A stretch of 64,000 nucleotides of DNA from Erysipelotrichaceae bacterium OPF54. GTDB lineage: Bacteria > Bacillota_I > Bacilli_A > Erysipelotrichales > Erysipelotrichaceae. Positions 17,997 through 27,976 of this stretch are shown here, piece by piece (position 1 is the first letter of the stretch; every line of letters begins with the position of its first letter). Below the pieces are notes generated by a model, which did no database searches, was not told where the DNA came from, and saw only the letters and a list, made by a program, of their open reading frames with translations. The stretch lies in the NCBI GenBank assembly GCA_022834735.1, contig BQKD01000001.1, forward strand, positions 2,271,659-2,335,658, in the 5' to 3' direction. The position numbers and the translations under genes are program-made.

Positions 17997-19669
17997 CAAT
18001 GTCATTAAGTTAGGCGATTTTCGCCTCAGGAAGACTCTCTTATGAGAATAGAGGGTCTTCTTTTTTTCGAGTTTTTTTGTTCAGATGATCTTCGAAATTT
18101 CGTAAAAAAACACTTGACAAGCTTTTTCGACGCTTAATTTCATAATCCGAAGGAATTGTAGGAGGTATTTTTTATGAAATCTTATAATTCCTTATGCACT
18201 ATCCGCCGTCAGTTCGAATCCGCTGTTCAATCCGTTGTCGATGATATCGCCTGTTATTCGTCAGACCCCATTGCCGATTTTTCCAGAAACCGCAAGCTCC
18301 CTGCCCACATCCTCATTCCGTTGATCATCCAGATGGGTTCCGCTTCTTTGCCGACCGAGCTTGCCAACTTCTTTGATGATCCTAAATTCTCTGTCACCGC
18401 TTCTGCTTTCTGCCAGCAGCGCAGCAAGCTGGATCCCGAAGCTTTTCTGCACATCCTTCATCTCATGTCTTTTTCCCGTTCTCCTTCTTTGCTCAAAGGA
18501 TATCGTGTATTAGCCATGGATGGATCGGATGTCAATATCCCTTTTGACCCCGATGATGAAGAGACCTTATGCCAGACCGGCTCGGCACGTCCGTTCTCCC
18601 AGCTTCATCTCAACGCCCTCTATGATTGTCTCAACGATCTCTTCCTGGATGTTTCGATCGACTCGTCCCGCAAGACGGGCGAATGTGCCGCTCTGAAAAG
18701 GCTGATCCGTGATCATCGGTATCCGGCCAGATCGATCATCTGTGCCGACCGGGGATTTGAAAACTATGAGCTGTTCGCTTTCTGTATGGAGAACGGCCAG
18801 AAGTTTGTGATCCGCTGCAAGGATATCCGATCGAACGGTATTCTTTCTACTTTTGAGCTGCCGGATAGCGAATTTGATCAGAAGATCAAACGGATCCTGA
18901 CAAGAAAACAGACCAATGAAGTGAAAGAACATCCTGAGCTGTACAAATATTTTGCATGGAATATCAATTTCGAATATATGCCAAAAGGCGGAGCCGAAGA
19001 ATATCCAATTGAATTCCGGGTCGTCAGGATCGAGGTGAAAAAAGGAGAATACGAGTGCCTGATAACGAACCTGCCGCCAGAGAAGTTCTCTCTCGATGAT
19101 CTGAAAGAGCTGTATCATCTGCGGTGGAACGAAGAAGTGGGATTCCGAAAGCTGAAATACACGATCGGGATGCTTGATTTTCATTCGAAGAAAAGAAAAT
19201 TCATCCGCCAGGAAATCTATGGTGCACTGATCCTCCATAATCTGGCCGCGCTGATGATCCATGCGGTGCCGATCGAACAGAAGAAAGAGAGGAAGTACGA
19301 ATATAAAGCCAATTTCAGCATAGGAACGACAAACATCAAAAAGTTCCTGAAAAGAAAGATCGGAGCCAGGGAGCTGGAAGAAAGGATCAAAAAAGGTCTG
19401 ATCCCAATCAGACCAGACCGCTGTTACAAACGGAATATGAGAGCGCAGCGAGTACATGCATTCCAGCATAGACCGGCATAACAGCCACTTAAAAACAGTG
19501 ATATTTTACATCACAAATGGGACAAATAGCAATTTTTTTAAGAAGAAAAAATTGTCTTTTCGTCGTGCGCCGGAAAAAAAGAAAGCTCCGGGTCTCATTT
19601 GACCTGAAGCTTAACTTAACAAGGATATCATACGTTAAGTTCGATGATCCATCTAACTTAATGACATTG
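17997..19669 (+). mobile_element. IS4-family insertion sequence, copy 2 (1,673 bp)
   Basis: Same ends as copy 1 (CAATGTCATTAAGTTAG, inverted). A 10-bp direct repeat CCTCAAGCGA flanks it at 17987-17996 and 19670-19679. The outer flanks AACGGAA (17980-17986) and TTCCGTT (19680-19686) are complementary, so the target was the loop of a terminator that served the gene at 19697-20185 (T7 follows on the minus strand). The internal left-end hairpin is also present. Confidence 0.93.
18174..19481 (+). CDS. IS4-family DDE transposase, copy 2
   Basis: 435 residues, intact, nearly identical to the product of 5188-6495, with the same catalytic segments (MDGSDVNIP, CADRGFENYELF, LYHLRWNEEVGFRKLK) and the same ribosome site. 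The few substitutions are scattered. Either copy could act on both elements. Confidence 0.95.
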   Translation: MKSYNSLCTIRRQFESAVQSVVDDIACYSSDPIADFSRNRKLPAHILIPLIIQMGSASLPTELANFFDDPKFSVTASAFCQQRSKLDPEAFLHILHLMSFSRSPSLLKGYRVLAMDGSDVNIPFDPDDEETLCQTGSARPFSQLHLNALYDCLNDLFLDVSIDSSRKTGECAALKRLIRDHRYPARSIICADRGFENYELFAFCMENGQKFVIRCKDIRSNGILSTFELPDSEFDQKIKRILTRKQTNEVKEHPELYKYFAWNINFEYMPKGGAEEYPIEFRVVRIEVKKGEYECLITNLPPEKFSLDDLKELYHLRWNEEVGFRKLKYTIGMLDFHSKKRKFIRQEIYGALILHNLAALMIHAVPIEQKKERKYEYKANFSIGTTNIKKFLKRKIGARELEERIKKGLIPIRPDRCYKRNMRAQRVHAFQHRPA

Positions 19670-19696
19670 CCTCAAGCGATTCCGTTATGAATGATT

Positions 19697-20185
19697 TTAT
19701 TTTTTCTTTTTCGTTTTATACTTCTTTTTGGAAGTGGATGCGGTGGCAGAAACCCGCTTCGTGCTCGTTTTATACGCTTTTCTTTCCTGCTCTTTTTTAT
19801 TCCCGAACCATTTTTTATCAACATAATTGATCCCGATATACAGGATGATGATATCGAACGAGAAAATAAGCACCCACTGGAGCACTTCCGTATTGCTGCG
19901 CATCATAAAATAGGAAAGGAGCGCAATAATACCGGCAACAAGCATGTCGTACTGAACAAGTCTTGGATCATCGCTGTCTGAAAGCACCAGCGCGTATTTG
20001 CTGAAACGGCGGATCCCTCGTTTGGCGCACCAGCGGCCTTTGAGCATACCGCCAATGATCCAGATCAATACTATATTGATCAGATACATGTATGGAAAGA
20101 TGCCTGCTGCTGCCCATGTCATACCTGCACATACGACAATCCACAGCCACATCATAACGATCTGTCCTTTACGAAGACCTTTCAT
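19697..20185 (-). CDS. Polytopic membrane protein, unknown function
   Basis: 162 residues with about four hydrophobic segments in two hairpins (residues about 8-45 and 80-120), an acidic middle (LVLSDSDDP) and a very basic tail (KKKYKTKKKK). No known domain is recognised. Its terminator was split by IS copy 2, whose own ends may now decide where transcription stops. Confidence 0.8.
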   Translation of the reverse strand: MKGLRKGQIVMMWLWIVVCAGMTWAAAGIFPYMYLINIVLIWIIGGMLKGRWCAKRGIRRFSKYALVLSDSDDPRLVQYDMLVAGIIALLSYFMMRSNTEVLQWVLIFSFDIIILYIGINYVDKKWFGNKKEQERKAYKTSTKRVSATASTSKKKYKTKKKK

Positions 20186-20515
20186 AATCTCATATTCCCT
20201 CCTGTCTTAAAATGTATCATATCAGTTTTATGAAAAAAGAGAAAGATAGAAATACGATTTCCAGAGATATAAATGATACGATTTTATAATGACATCCTCT
20301 CCTATCAGGAGGTCTACTTGCTCAAGAATGATGAATTTGACATCCTGAAATGCATTCAGGCAACAATGATATGGAAAAAATGTATTTATGCGAAAAAGAG
20401 GTGCGTGGCATTTACCAGCGGCGGACCGAAACGTAATGAAACTTCACCATTCTCCACAAATCTATTGTCGGTTATTCTTTTTTAATGTAATATTTAAATA
20501 TAAAGGAGAATGATC
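20186..20515. other. Gap with two hairpins resembling transposon right ends
   Basis: No gene is supported. TGACATCCT occurs at 20290-20298 and again at 20338-20346, each time followed at once by a hairpin (CTCCT-ATC-AGGAG and CCTGAA-ATGCA-TTCAGG). The right end of the IS605-type element at 57842 reads TGACATCCT followed by its hairpin in the same way. The rest is AT-rich and should hold the promoter of the plus-strand gene at 20516. Confidence 0.5.
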
Positions 20516-20794
20516 ATGTACAAAGAACAGAGTTTGAAAAACCGCAGCCGCTTTTTCCAGATCGCATATGTCGTATTCGTGCTCGCATTCAACGGAGTGC
20601 TCTTCTTTATGCGCGATCACGGCTTTGCCTGGGAAGCCACTTTATTCGGGCAGGCCCTTCTCGTTATCCTCTCCACGATCTGGCCGCTTTATTGGTATGC
20701 CACGACAAAGTACAAGGAATCCCTGCTCCTGCTTCTTTTCGGACTGGCAGCCTGGGGTCTGCCATTGCTCTCCACGCTAACCAAAGCACACTGA
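20516..20794 (+). CDS. Small membrane protein, unknown function
   Basis: 92 residues from ATG 20516 (AAAGGAG seven bases upstream favours it over ATG 20510). Three hydrophobic segments span most of the protein (FQIAYVVFVLAFNGVLFF, ATLFGQALLVILSTIWPLYW, SLLLLLFGLAAWGLPLL). No known family. Confidence 0.8.
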   Translation: MYKEQSLKNRSRFFQIAYVVFVLAFNGVLFFMRDHGFAWEATLFGQALLVILSTIWPLYWYATTKYKESLLLLLFGLAAWGLPLLSTLTKAH

Positions 20795-20798
20795 ATCA

Positions 20799-20829
20799 TC
20801 AAAAAGCCGGAAAGCTCTCCGGCTTTTTT
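20799..20829. terminator. Convergent terminator
   Basis: AAAAAGCCGGA and TCCGGCTTTTTT flank a short loop; it serves the plus-strand membrane protein and the minus-strand flavoprotein remnant. Confidence 0.88.
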
Positions 20830-20845
20830 CGATCCATTTCTGTTC

Positions 20846-21356
20846 TTATGCATTCCGTCCTGTCTCGTACGTTTCCTGCCATTTTTCTTCAGAACCATTC
20901 TGCTCTTTAAATGAGGTGATGATCCCCCGATCTTCCAGATCCAGGTATTCCAGGAATGATTTTCTGTATTCATATATGGCCCCATCATAGACATCATCGC
21001 TTCCCGAGCTCAGGATCAAAGCCGCCTTTTTCAGGTTTTTCGGTTTATCGAGCGCGTAGATCCGGTTGAGCGCGCACTGAAGCTGGCCAGTAAAACCGTG
21101 ATAATAGATCGGCGAAGCAAGCACGATCATCTGCGTCTCTTCCAGCAAAGGATAGATTTCCTGCATACCATCTTTCTGAATACATGTTCCATTGCCAGTT
21201 TTATGACAGTATTCGCATGCCAGACAGCCATTGATCTTTTTCCGGCACACAGAGACCACATTCACCTCGTGACCGCTTTCCTGCGTTCCCTTGACAAATC
21301 CATCCACCATCCATGCCGTTTGCCCGCGGGCTGCCATTCAAAACAAGAATCTTCAT
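20846..21356 (-). pseudogene. Flavodoxin-like/NADPH-dependent FMN reductase with N-terminal frameshift
   Basis: The frame from ATG 21356 starts MKILVLNGSPRANG, the usual FMN-loop start of this family, but then leaves the main frame; the body (GQTAWMVDGFVKGTQE..., CLACEYCHKTGNGTCIQ, ASPIYYHGF) is in another frame. The expected order is GSPRANGQTAW. The loss fits deletion of one of two GCAAACGG-like repeats at about 21325-21335. The body keeps four Cys of an iron-sulfur flavoprotein motif. Restart at ATG 21337 would lack the FMN phosphate loop. Confidence 0.75.
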
Positions 21357-21357
21357 T

Positions 21358-21804
21358 TTAATCTCTCTTCTTCAGGCTGATCGTCACATCGTCCGCTTCC
21401 AGTTTCTGCTGCGAACCATCCGTGATCGTACCCAGTCTTGTATATTCCCACGTATTGCTGCCAAAGAAAACGACAATCTGATTTCCCTGGTACAAGACGA
21501 TATCGCCAGGGCTGGTCGTGATCCGCTTGTCGCTGCTGATCAGATCTCTTCCCAGATCGCCAACCTGTTCAAAACCTCCATACAGATGCATCGAAATGTC
21601 GATCGGCCCTTCTTCATCAAGCATATCCATCAGCCCGCTTACTGTTTCATTTTCTTCCCAGCGAACCATGCTTTGCTCGCCATTGATACAGAGCTCCATT
21701 TCCTTTTTCATCTCTTTACCCTTTTCTGCCATTTCATTTTGTGTGCCGGCACATCCGCAAAGCAGCATCCCTATTGCTCCCAAACATATCCAGGACCTTT
21801 TCAT
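21358..21804 (-). CDS. Lipoprotein with cyclophilin-like fold
   Basis: About 148 residues from ATG 21804. A lipoprotein signal (MKRSWICLGAIGMLLCGC) is followed by a helical linker and a domain (about 40-148) whose segments LYGGFEQVGDLG, TSPGDIVLYQGNQIVVFFG and YTRLGTI match the cyclophilin-like family (PF18050 type) of small bacterial proteins. It is probably anchored on the outer face of the membrane. It is one base apart from the flavoprotein remnant downstream; the two kinds of gene are often neighbours. Confidence 0.85.
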   Translation of the reverse strand: MKRSWICLGAIGMLLCGCAGTQNEMAEKGKEMKKEMELCINGEQSMVRWEENETVSGLMDMLDEEGPIDISMHLYGGFEQVGDLGRDLISSDKRITTSPGDIVLYQGNQIVVFFGSNTWEYTRLGTITDGSQQKLEADDVTISLKKRD

Positions 21805-21964
21805 GAAATCTATCCTTTCTTTTTCTGTGCCCATCATATCAGGAAAAAACCTCTATGAATAATATCTATTTTAAATACTTATCTATTCTTTTTATGCATA
21901 AAAAGAAAGAAACAAAGATAGGGAACGGCGCGATTGTGGCACACTGTATCGGAATTTGTATGAT

Positions 21965-22822
21965 TTACTGTCCCTTTTCGGTACCCGGTGCCGAAAAAAA
22001 GATCGCTTCTCGCAGGCTTTGCGTAAAACGCGCCTCTTCCTTGTGATCCTCGAACAGCGACCAGAACAGAAGGTCGATCACATATTTGGCAGCCACATAA
22101 TAGTCCATCTCATCCGCCAGATCATGACGCTGGCAAAATGGCGTACAGATCACGAAATCAGCCGGCCAGGCTTCCGGTTTTCGGCCGCCCGCGATCAGGA
22201 GCACAGGAACATGACGCTTCTGAAAATGTTCAAGAACGCTTTGCCATCGCTCCTTCAGCCCGTATTTGCTCATGACCACCACGACATGATCGTCCGGGAT
22301 CATGAGCGACGCATTCATCTGCAGATCAGTATCAGAAAACACCTGTCCGCATTTTCCGGTACCCCAGCATAGATGCATTCCATATTGAGCCAGTGCCGCA
22401 TTCGTATCGTCAGCGATCCAGTCGATTGCCGCCGTATAGCAAAGCACTTTCTGCCATCGGTCAAACTATTCCTCATCGATCGCCTCGATCGTTTTCTGAA
22501 TGATCTTCGCCTGATGCTCGGCCCATTGAAAACGATCCAGCTTCGTTTCCGTACTCGTCTGCTGAAAGCCAAGTTCTTTCATCTTCTGATCGATCCGGTA
22601 TTTGAAATCCGGAAAGCTCTGGTATCCGATCTTTTTGATGAACCGCATGACTGCACTTGTCGACGCATAGCACGCATGAGCCAGATCACGGACCGTCATT
22701 GCCGGCATGGTCTGCAGATGCGTCAGGACATAGGACGGGATTTCCTGTTCCGTGCTGCTCAAACGATACTGCTTTCGAAGCTGTTCAATCATCCGATCTA
22801 TATTGCGTTCTTCCTGTTCCAT
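21965..22822 (-). pseudogene. RpiR/MurR-family regulator with one in-frame stop
   Basis: The N-terminal HTH part (118 residues, with MTVRDLAHACYASTSAVMRF) and the C-terminal SIS-like part (VLCYTAAIDWIADD onward) lie in the same frame, separated only by a TAG at 22466-22468. With that codon read, the protein has about 285 residues, the normal length of sugar-phosphate-sensing RpiR regulators. The SIS part lacks an obvious phosphosugar loop. No sugar genes adjoin it. Confidence 0.85.
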
Positions 22823-22839
22823 AGCAGTTCTCCCCTTCC

Positions 22840-22876
22840 AAAAAAAAGCGGATCCAGTTTTGCTTCCTGTATCCGC
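22840..22876 (-). terminator. Terminator of the HAD phosphatase gene
   Basis: GCGGAT and ATCCGC pair around an 18-base loop, with T-run on the minus strand. Confidence 0.8.
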
Positions 22877-22891
22877 AATCGCTTGTTTCGA

Positions 22892-23497
22892 TCAGTCCTT
22901 CAGTTCCTCAAGAAGTTCCCGTGTATCTTTCGTGAAAGAATACGGGTCATCGAGAAGAAGGGTATAAAAGCCGAGCGTTCTGGCCGCCTCGATATTTTTC
23001 GGATTGTCATCGATAAACAGACACTCCGACGCATCGAGCTCATACCGGTTCAAAAGGATCTTGTAAAAATCAAAGTCCGGCTTGATCTTCCGTTCCTGAT
23101 AGGAGTAGACACCTCCGTCAGCATATTTGAACAAACCGTTTTCCTTTAAATGGATCCAGCAGTCTTCCGGAATATTGGATAAAATATAGATCCCATATCC
23201 AAGATCATGAAGATGCTGTACAAAATCGAGATTTTCTTCGATCAGGTCTACATGATGCACCCATTCATTCATCAGCTTTTTGATTTCCTTTTCCCTTTCC
23301 GGTGCCTGCAGCATACCGATCTCGATCATTTTCGCCTTGCTCACAGCGTTTTTGTCATACTGATCCCAAAGAGAAGAAAAATAGATTCCCCACAACTGCT
23401 CTTCGATGTGGCTGTTGTCGAAGAGATCTTTCAACATTTTGTCGGGCTCGAATGTACACAATACATTCCCGATATCCAGTACTATGTTCTTGATCAT
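22892..23497 (-). CDS. HAD-superfamily phosphatase, YihX-like
   Basis: 201 residues. Motif I is LDIGNVL (the first Asp nucleophile region has the GNVL variant typical of YihX-type sugar-phosphate phosphatases), motif II YILSNI, the Lys in ERKIKPDFDFY and motif III FIDDNPKNI. An alpha-helical cap follows motif I. Substrate unknown; a glucose-1-phosphatase role is possible by analogy. Confidence 0.88.
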   Translation of the reverse strand: MIKNIVLDIGNVLCTFEPDKMLKDLFDNSHIEEQLWGIYFSSLWDQYDKNAVSKAKMIEIGMLQAPEREKEIKKLMNEWVHHVDLIEENLDFVQHLHDLGYGIYILSNIPEDCWIHLKENGLFKYADGGVYSYQERKIKPDFDFYKILLNRYELDASECLFIDDNPKNIEAARTLGFYTLLLDDPYSFTKDTRELLEELKD

Positions 23498-23528
23498 AAT
23501 TTCATTATGAAACGAACACGTCCGATAA

Positions 23529-24005
23529 TCAAGACTTCGCAGTAAAATACGTCGTTTCCTTGTCCCGGATCAATATCCATACGGATTTTCCATCCTGCCC
23601 GATCTGTCCGTACACTTCTTCAGAGCGGTTCTGCGCCAGATCGGTCACCTCGACCACATCTCCTTTGTGCAGTGTTCCGCTCACCTGTTCGCTATCCATA
23701 TCCGTATATGTTTCGCAGTCTGTATCAGCAATGTATTTTCCCGGAAACAGACCGAACTGCTCCTGTACCAGAAGGGTCTGCGTATCTTCAGCACTCTCTT
23801 CATCCGCCTCTGCATTGGAGCGGATGAGTTTTTCGGCATCCTTGTCCAGCGTCTCGACATTGTCGCGGGCATTTTTCTGTTCCTCTTCGTAAATGGCCGC
23901 CTCTTTTTGGACCGTATGGCTCCGGTATACGTATTCATATACGAACGCGCTGACAAACAAAATCACCAGCACGATCACAAGAAGGGTAATTCGTTTATTT
24001 CTCAT
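23529..24005 (-). CDS. Membrane-anchored protein with SH3-like domain
   Basis: About 158 residues from ATG 24005. One N-terminal membrane segment (ITLLVIVLVILFVSAFVY) is followed by an acidic helical linker (about 30-75) and a C-terminal small beta domain (SGTLHKGDVVEVTDLA, YGQIGQDGKSVWILI) of the bacterial SH3 kind. It lies 74 bases after rpoC in the same direction and may be read with it. Function unknown, probably at the cell wall. Confidence 0.8.
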   Translation of the reverse strand: MRNKRITLLVIVLVILFVSAFVYEYVYRSHTVQKEAAIYEEEQKNARDNVETLDKDAEKLIRSNAEADEESAEDTQTLLVQEQFGLFPGKYIADTDCETYTDMDSEQVSGTLHKGDVVEVTDLAQNRSEEVYGQIGQDGKSVWILIRDKETTYFTAKS

Positions 24006-24078
24006 AGTATTCCTCGCTTCCTGTTTATTATAGAAAGCTGAAAAAAAGGATGCACGCAAAGTACATCCTTTCTAGCTA

Positions 24079-27000
24079 TTATTCTTCCATTCCGGATTCA
24101 AGAGACTGATTGAACAGATCATTCGACGCCGAATCATCGAGCAGCGTCAGACTTTCATCCATCACCGCTACCGTTTCGTTTTTCTCCTGACTGTTCTGAC
24201 GGGCAATTTCTTCAAACTGCTCGTCATGCGTTTCATGCGTACGGGCAAGACGCTTTTCGCGCAGCTCCTTCGCCTTCGCCGCAATGATCTCGTTTTGAGG
24301 ACGATCGCCCTTGGCACCCGTTCCGGCAGGAATCAGTTTACCAATAATGACATTTTCCTTCAGACCGACGAGATGATCGACCTTTCCTTTGATCGTCGCA
24401 TCCGTCAGTACTTTTGTCGTTTCCTGGAAGGAAGCGGCCGACAGGAAGGAATCCGTCTCCACAGAAGCCTTTGAAATACCAAGCAGGATCGGCTTGAAGG
24501 TTGCCGGCGTCTTTCCGTTCAGGAGCGCATCACGGTTGATCTTCGTAATGTTGTTGAGGGAAAGCTGCACACCAACGTTCAGATCCGTATCGCCGGCATC
24601 CGTAACAATGACCTTTTTCATCATCTGTTTGATCATGACTTCAAGGTGCTTGTCGCTGATCTCGATACCCTGGCTCTGGTATACCTTCTTGACTTCTTTC
24701 AGGATATAATCCTGCACTTCGCGAACACCCGCCACATTGAGCAGTTCCTTCGGATCAAGAGGACCTTCCGTAATAGCCTGTCCCGCTTCGATCGTCGCCC
24801 CGACCGTCACCCATGGACGCAGGGACTGGTTCGCATTCAGTTTATGAACTACGCTTTCGTGTTCATTCGTGATCACAACTTCCTGACGCATCGTGCCGTC
24901 GACACGCTCGATCGACGTGATCTCTCCGGAAATCTGGGCAATGACCGCCACACCTTTCGGATGACGCGCTTCGAATAGCTCTTCGACACGAGGAAGACCT
25001 TGCGTGATATCTCCTGTACCGGAACCGGCAACACCGCCCGTATGGAATGTACGCATGGTCAGCTGCGTACCTGGCTCGCCAATCGACTGGGCAGCCATGA
25101 TACCGACCGCTTCGCCGACCTCGACATCCTTGCCCGTTGCCATGTTCTTGCCATAGCACTTGCGGCAGATACCCATCGTCGACTTGCATGTGAACGGCGA
25201 ACGGATATACATGCCTTTGATGCCTGTATCCACGATCTTCTGCGCGATCGCATCCGTAATGTACTGGTCGCTTTCAATAATGACCTCGCCCGTTTCCGGA
25301 TCGACAACATCCTGTTTCGAGTAACGGCCGACCAGACGATCTTTCAGCTCTTCGATGACCGTGTTTGTCTTGCGGTCGATCAGCGTCTCGACCCAGTACC
25401 CTTTATCGGTACCGCAGTCGTCTTCTTTAATGATGACATCCTGTGCCACATCGACCAGACGACGCGTCAGATATCCTGACTCCGCTGTTTTCAGGGCCGT
25501 GTCGGTCAGACCTTTACGCACACCGTGCGTACTGATAAAGAACTCGGACACGTTCAGACCTTCACGGAAGCACGAATAGATCGGCACCTCGATGATCGAA
25601 GGAACGAATTCGCCATGACGGCTCTTTCCATGACCAGGGCGGGCCATCAGACCACGCATACCAGCCAGCTGGGTAAAGTTCTGTTTGTTACCGCGCGCAC
25701 CCGACTCGCTCATCATGAAGATCGGGTTCTTGCGAGGCATGTTTGCCATTAGCTCATCCGCGATACCGTCTTTTACAGTATCCCACATCTTGTTCAGACG
25801 GGATTCCCATTCAGGCAGTGTCAGCAGACCTTTCTGCTGCATCTTTTTCAAGGCATCCGCCTTCTGACGGCCTTCCTCGACGTGTTTTTCCTTATTTGGC
25901 GCGACCTCGATATCCGAAAGGGCAACCGTGATCCCTGCCGTCGTCGAATATTTGAATCCAAGCGATTTGATCTGGTCAAGGATCTCCGCCGTTTCATCGA
26001 CCGAGTAACGTTTGAACACTTCCGCAATAATGCTTCCAAGATCTTTTTTCTTGAAGGCTGGCGTGATCGGAAGGCTCTCAATGTACGCCTTGATATCATT
26101 GCCCGGCGCTACAAAATACTTGTCCGGGGTCTTTTTGAAGTTTTCGCCGCTGACCTCGTTCAGGAACGGGAAGTCAGCCGGGAACATTCCGTTGAAGATG
26201 ATCTTGCCGACCGTTGTCACGAGATAATCGTTGGCATGCGCGTCATCGAACGAAGTTTTATGCATGCCGCGAACAGGCACCGCGATACGGGAATGAAGAT
26301 GGACCTGTCCGATCTGGTAAGCCAGACGAACTTCCTCTTCGTTGGCGTACACGTTTCCTTCATTTTCGGCAAACCGTTTCCAGTTCGCCGCTTCCAGAGG
26401 ACAATTGGACTCCTCATAGCGTTTCGCTTCATCAAAAAGCTCCTGTTTCGTTTCCTCCATGGTCAGATAGAAGTTTCCCATGACCATGTCCTGGCCCGGC
26501 GTAACAATTGGCTTGCCATCCTTAGGACCAAGGATATTGTGGGAACCGAGCATCATGATCAGCGCTTCGGCTCGCGCCTCTTCGCTGAGCGGAACGTGGA
26601 TGGCCATCTGGTCACCGTCAAAATCCGCGTTGAACGCCGTACATACAAGTGGATGCAGACGCATAGCGCGCCCTTCGACCAGCTTTGGAAGGAAGGCCTG
26701 GATACCCAGACGGTGCAGCGTCGGCGCACGGTTCATCAGGACCGGATAGCCGTCGATCACTTTTTCCACCGCATCCCAGATCCGAGGGTCGCGGCGTTCG
26801 ATCAGCTTTTCCGCGTTTTTCGGATTGGTCGCCAGTTTCTCGTTGACGATCTCGTTGATGATGAACGGGTTGAACAGATTGATCGCCATTTCACGAGGAA
26901 TACCGCACTGATACATTTTCAGATCCGGTCCGACCGCGATAACCGAACGTCCCGAGAAGTCGACACGCTTGCCAAGCAGGTTCTGACGGAAACGTCCCTG

Positions 27001-27969
27001 CTTACCTTTCAGGGAATGGGACAGCGACTTGAGCGCCCGGCCGCCAGCACCCGTGATTGGTTTGGAACGGCGTCCGTTATCGATCAGAGCATCCACCGCT
27101 TCCTGAAGCATACGCTTTTCGTTCTGCACGATAATATTCGGAGTTCCGAGCTCGAGCAGCTTGCGCAGACGATTGTTTCGTGTAATGACACGACGATACA
27201 GATCGTTCAGATCGCTTGTTGCGAAACGTCCGCCGTCCAGCTGAAGCATCGGGCGCAGATCAGGCGGGATGACCGGAATATTCGTCAGGATCATCCATTC
27301 CGGCTTGTTGTCCGAATGACGGAACGCATTGATCGTATCCAGACGTTTAATCAGCTTTTTGCGCTTTTCGCCCTGCGCTTTTTCCAGCGCCGTCTGCACT
27401 TCCTCGTATTCCTTTTCCAGATCGACATCCTTGAGCAGACGAAGCACCGCTTCAGCCCCGGTCTGAGCGGTAAATCCGCTCATTCCGTAAATGGCCATGT
27501 TTTCACGATACTCTCGCTCGGAAAGCACCTGCTTGTAAGCCAGGCCCGAATCTTTCGGATCCGTAACGATATAGCTTACGAAGTATACGACTTCCTCGAG
27601 CTGCTTCGGCGTTACATCGAGAAGCAGCGCCATGCGGCTCGGGATCCCGCGCAGATACCAGATATGGGCTACCGGAGCGGCGAGCGCAATATGCCCCATG
27701 CGTTCGCGGCGCACGCTCGATTTGGTGATCTCGACACCGCAGCGATCGCATACGACTCCTTTAAAACGTACTTTTTTATATTTTCCGCACGCACATTCCC
27801 AGTCTTTTGTCGGACCGAAAATGCGTTCGCAGAACAAACCGTCCTTTTCTGCCTTCTGAGAACGATAGTTGATGGTCTCCGGCTTGGTTACTTCGCCATG
27901 AGACCATTTCAGGATCGTTTCAGGACTGGCCAGCTGGACCTGGATCGAGGCAAAATTGTTAATACTCAT
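24079..27969 (-). CDS. rpoC: RNA polymerase subunit beta'
   Basis: 1,296 residues. The catalytic loop [12 protein letters not shown], the N-terminal zinc ribbon ([20 protein letters not shown]) and the second zinc site (CRKCYGKN region) are present. Length is normal for Bacillota. It follows rpoB by seven bases. The C-terminus has an acidic extension ([27 protein letters not shown]). Confidence 0.99.
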   Translation of the reverse strand: MSINNFASIQVQLASPETILKWSHGEVTKPETINYRSQKAEKDGLFCERIFGPTKDWECACGKYKKVRFKGVVCDRCGVEITKSSVRRERMGHIALAAPVAHIWYLRGIPSRMALLLDVTPKQLEEVVYFVSYIVTDPKDSGLAYKQVLSEREYRENMAIYGMSGFTAQTGAEAVLRLLKDVDLEKEYEEVQTALEKAQGEKRKKLIKRLDTINAFRHSDNKPEWMILTNIPVIPPDLRPMLQLDGGRFATSDLNDLYRRVITRNNRLRKLLELGTPNIIVQNEKRMLQEAVDALIDNGRRSKPITGAGGRALKSLSHSLKGKQGRFRQNLLGKRVDFSGRSVIAVGPDLKMYQCGIPREMAINLFNPFIINEIVNEKLATNPKNAEKLIERRDPRIWDAVEKVIDGYPVLMNRAPTLHRLGIQAFLPKLVEGRAMRLHPLVCTAFNADFDGDQMAIHVPLSEEARAEALIMMLGSHNILGPKDGKPIVTPGQDMVMGNFYLTMEETKQELFDEAKRYEESNCPLEAANWKRFAENEGNVYANEEEVRLAYQIGQVHLHSRIAVPVRGMHKTSFDDAHANDYLVTTVGKIIFNGMFPADFPFLNEVSGENFKKTPDKYFVAPGNDIKAYIESLPITPAFKKKDLGSIIAEVFKRYSVDETAEILDQIKSLGFKYSTTAGITVALSDIEVAPNKEKHVEEGRQKADALKKMQQKGLLTLPEWESRLNKMWDTVKDGIADELMANMPRKNPIFMMSESGARGNKQNFTQLAGMRGLMARPGHGKSRHGEFVPSIIEVPIYSCFREGLNVSEFFISTHGVRKGLTDTALKTAESGYLTRRLVDVAQDVIIKEDDCGTDKGYWVETLIDRKTNTVIEELKDRLVGRYSKQDVVDPETGEVIIESDQYITDAIAQKIVDTGIKGMYIRSPFTCKSTMGICRKCYGKNMATGKDVEVGEAVGIMAAQSIGEPGTQLTMRTFHTGGVAGSGTGDITQGLPRVEELFEARHPKGVAVIAQISGEITSIERVDGTMRQEVVITNEHESVVHKLNANQSLRPWVTVGATIEAGQAITEGPLDPKELLNVAGVREVQDYILKEVKKVYQSQGIEISDKHLEVMIKQMMKKVIVTDAGDTDLNVGVQLSLNNITKINRDALLNGKTPATFKPILLGISKASVETDSFLSAASFQETTKVLTDATIKGKVDHLVGLKENVIIGKLIPAGTGAKGDRPQNEIIAAKAKELREKRLARTHETHDEQFEEIARQNSQEKNETVAVMDESLTLLDDSASNDLFNQSLESGMEE

Positions 27970-27976
27970 TCTGGAC

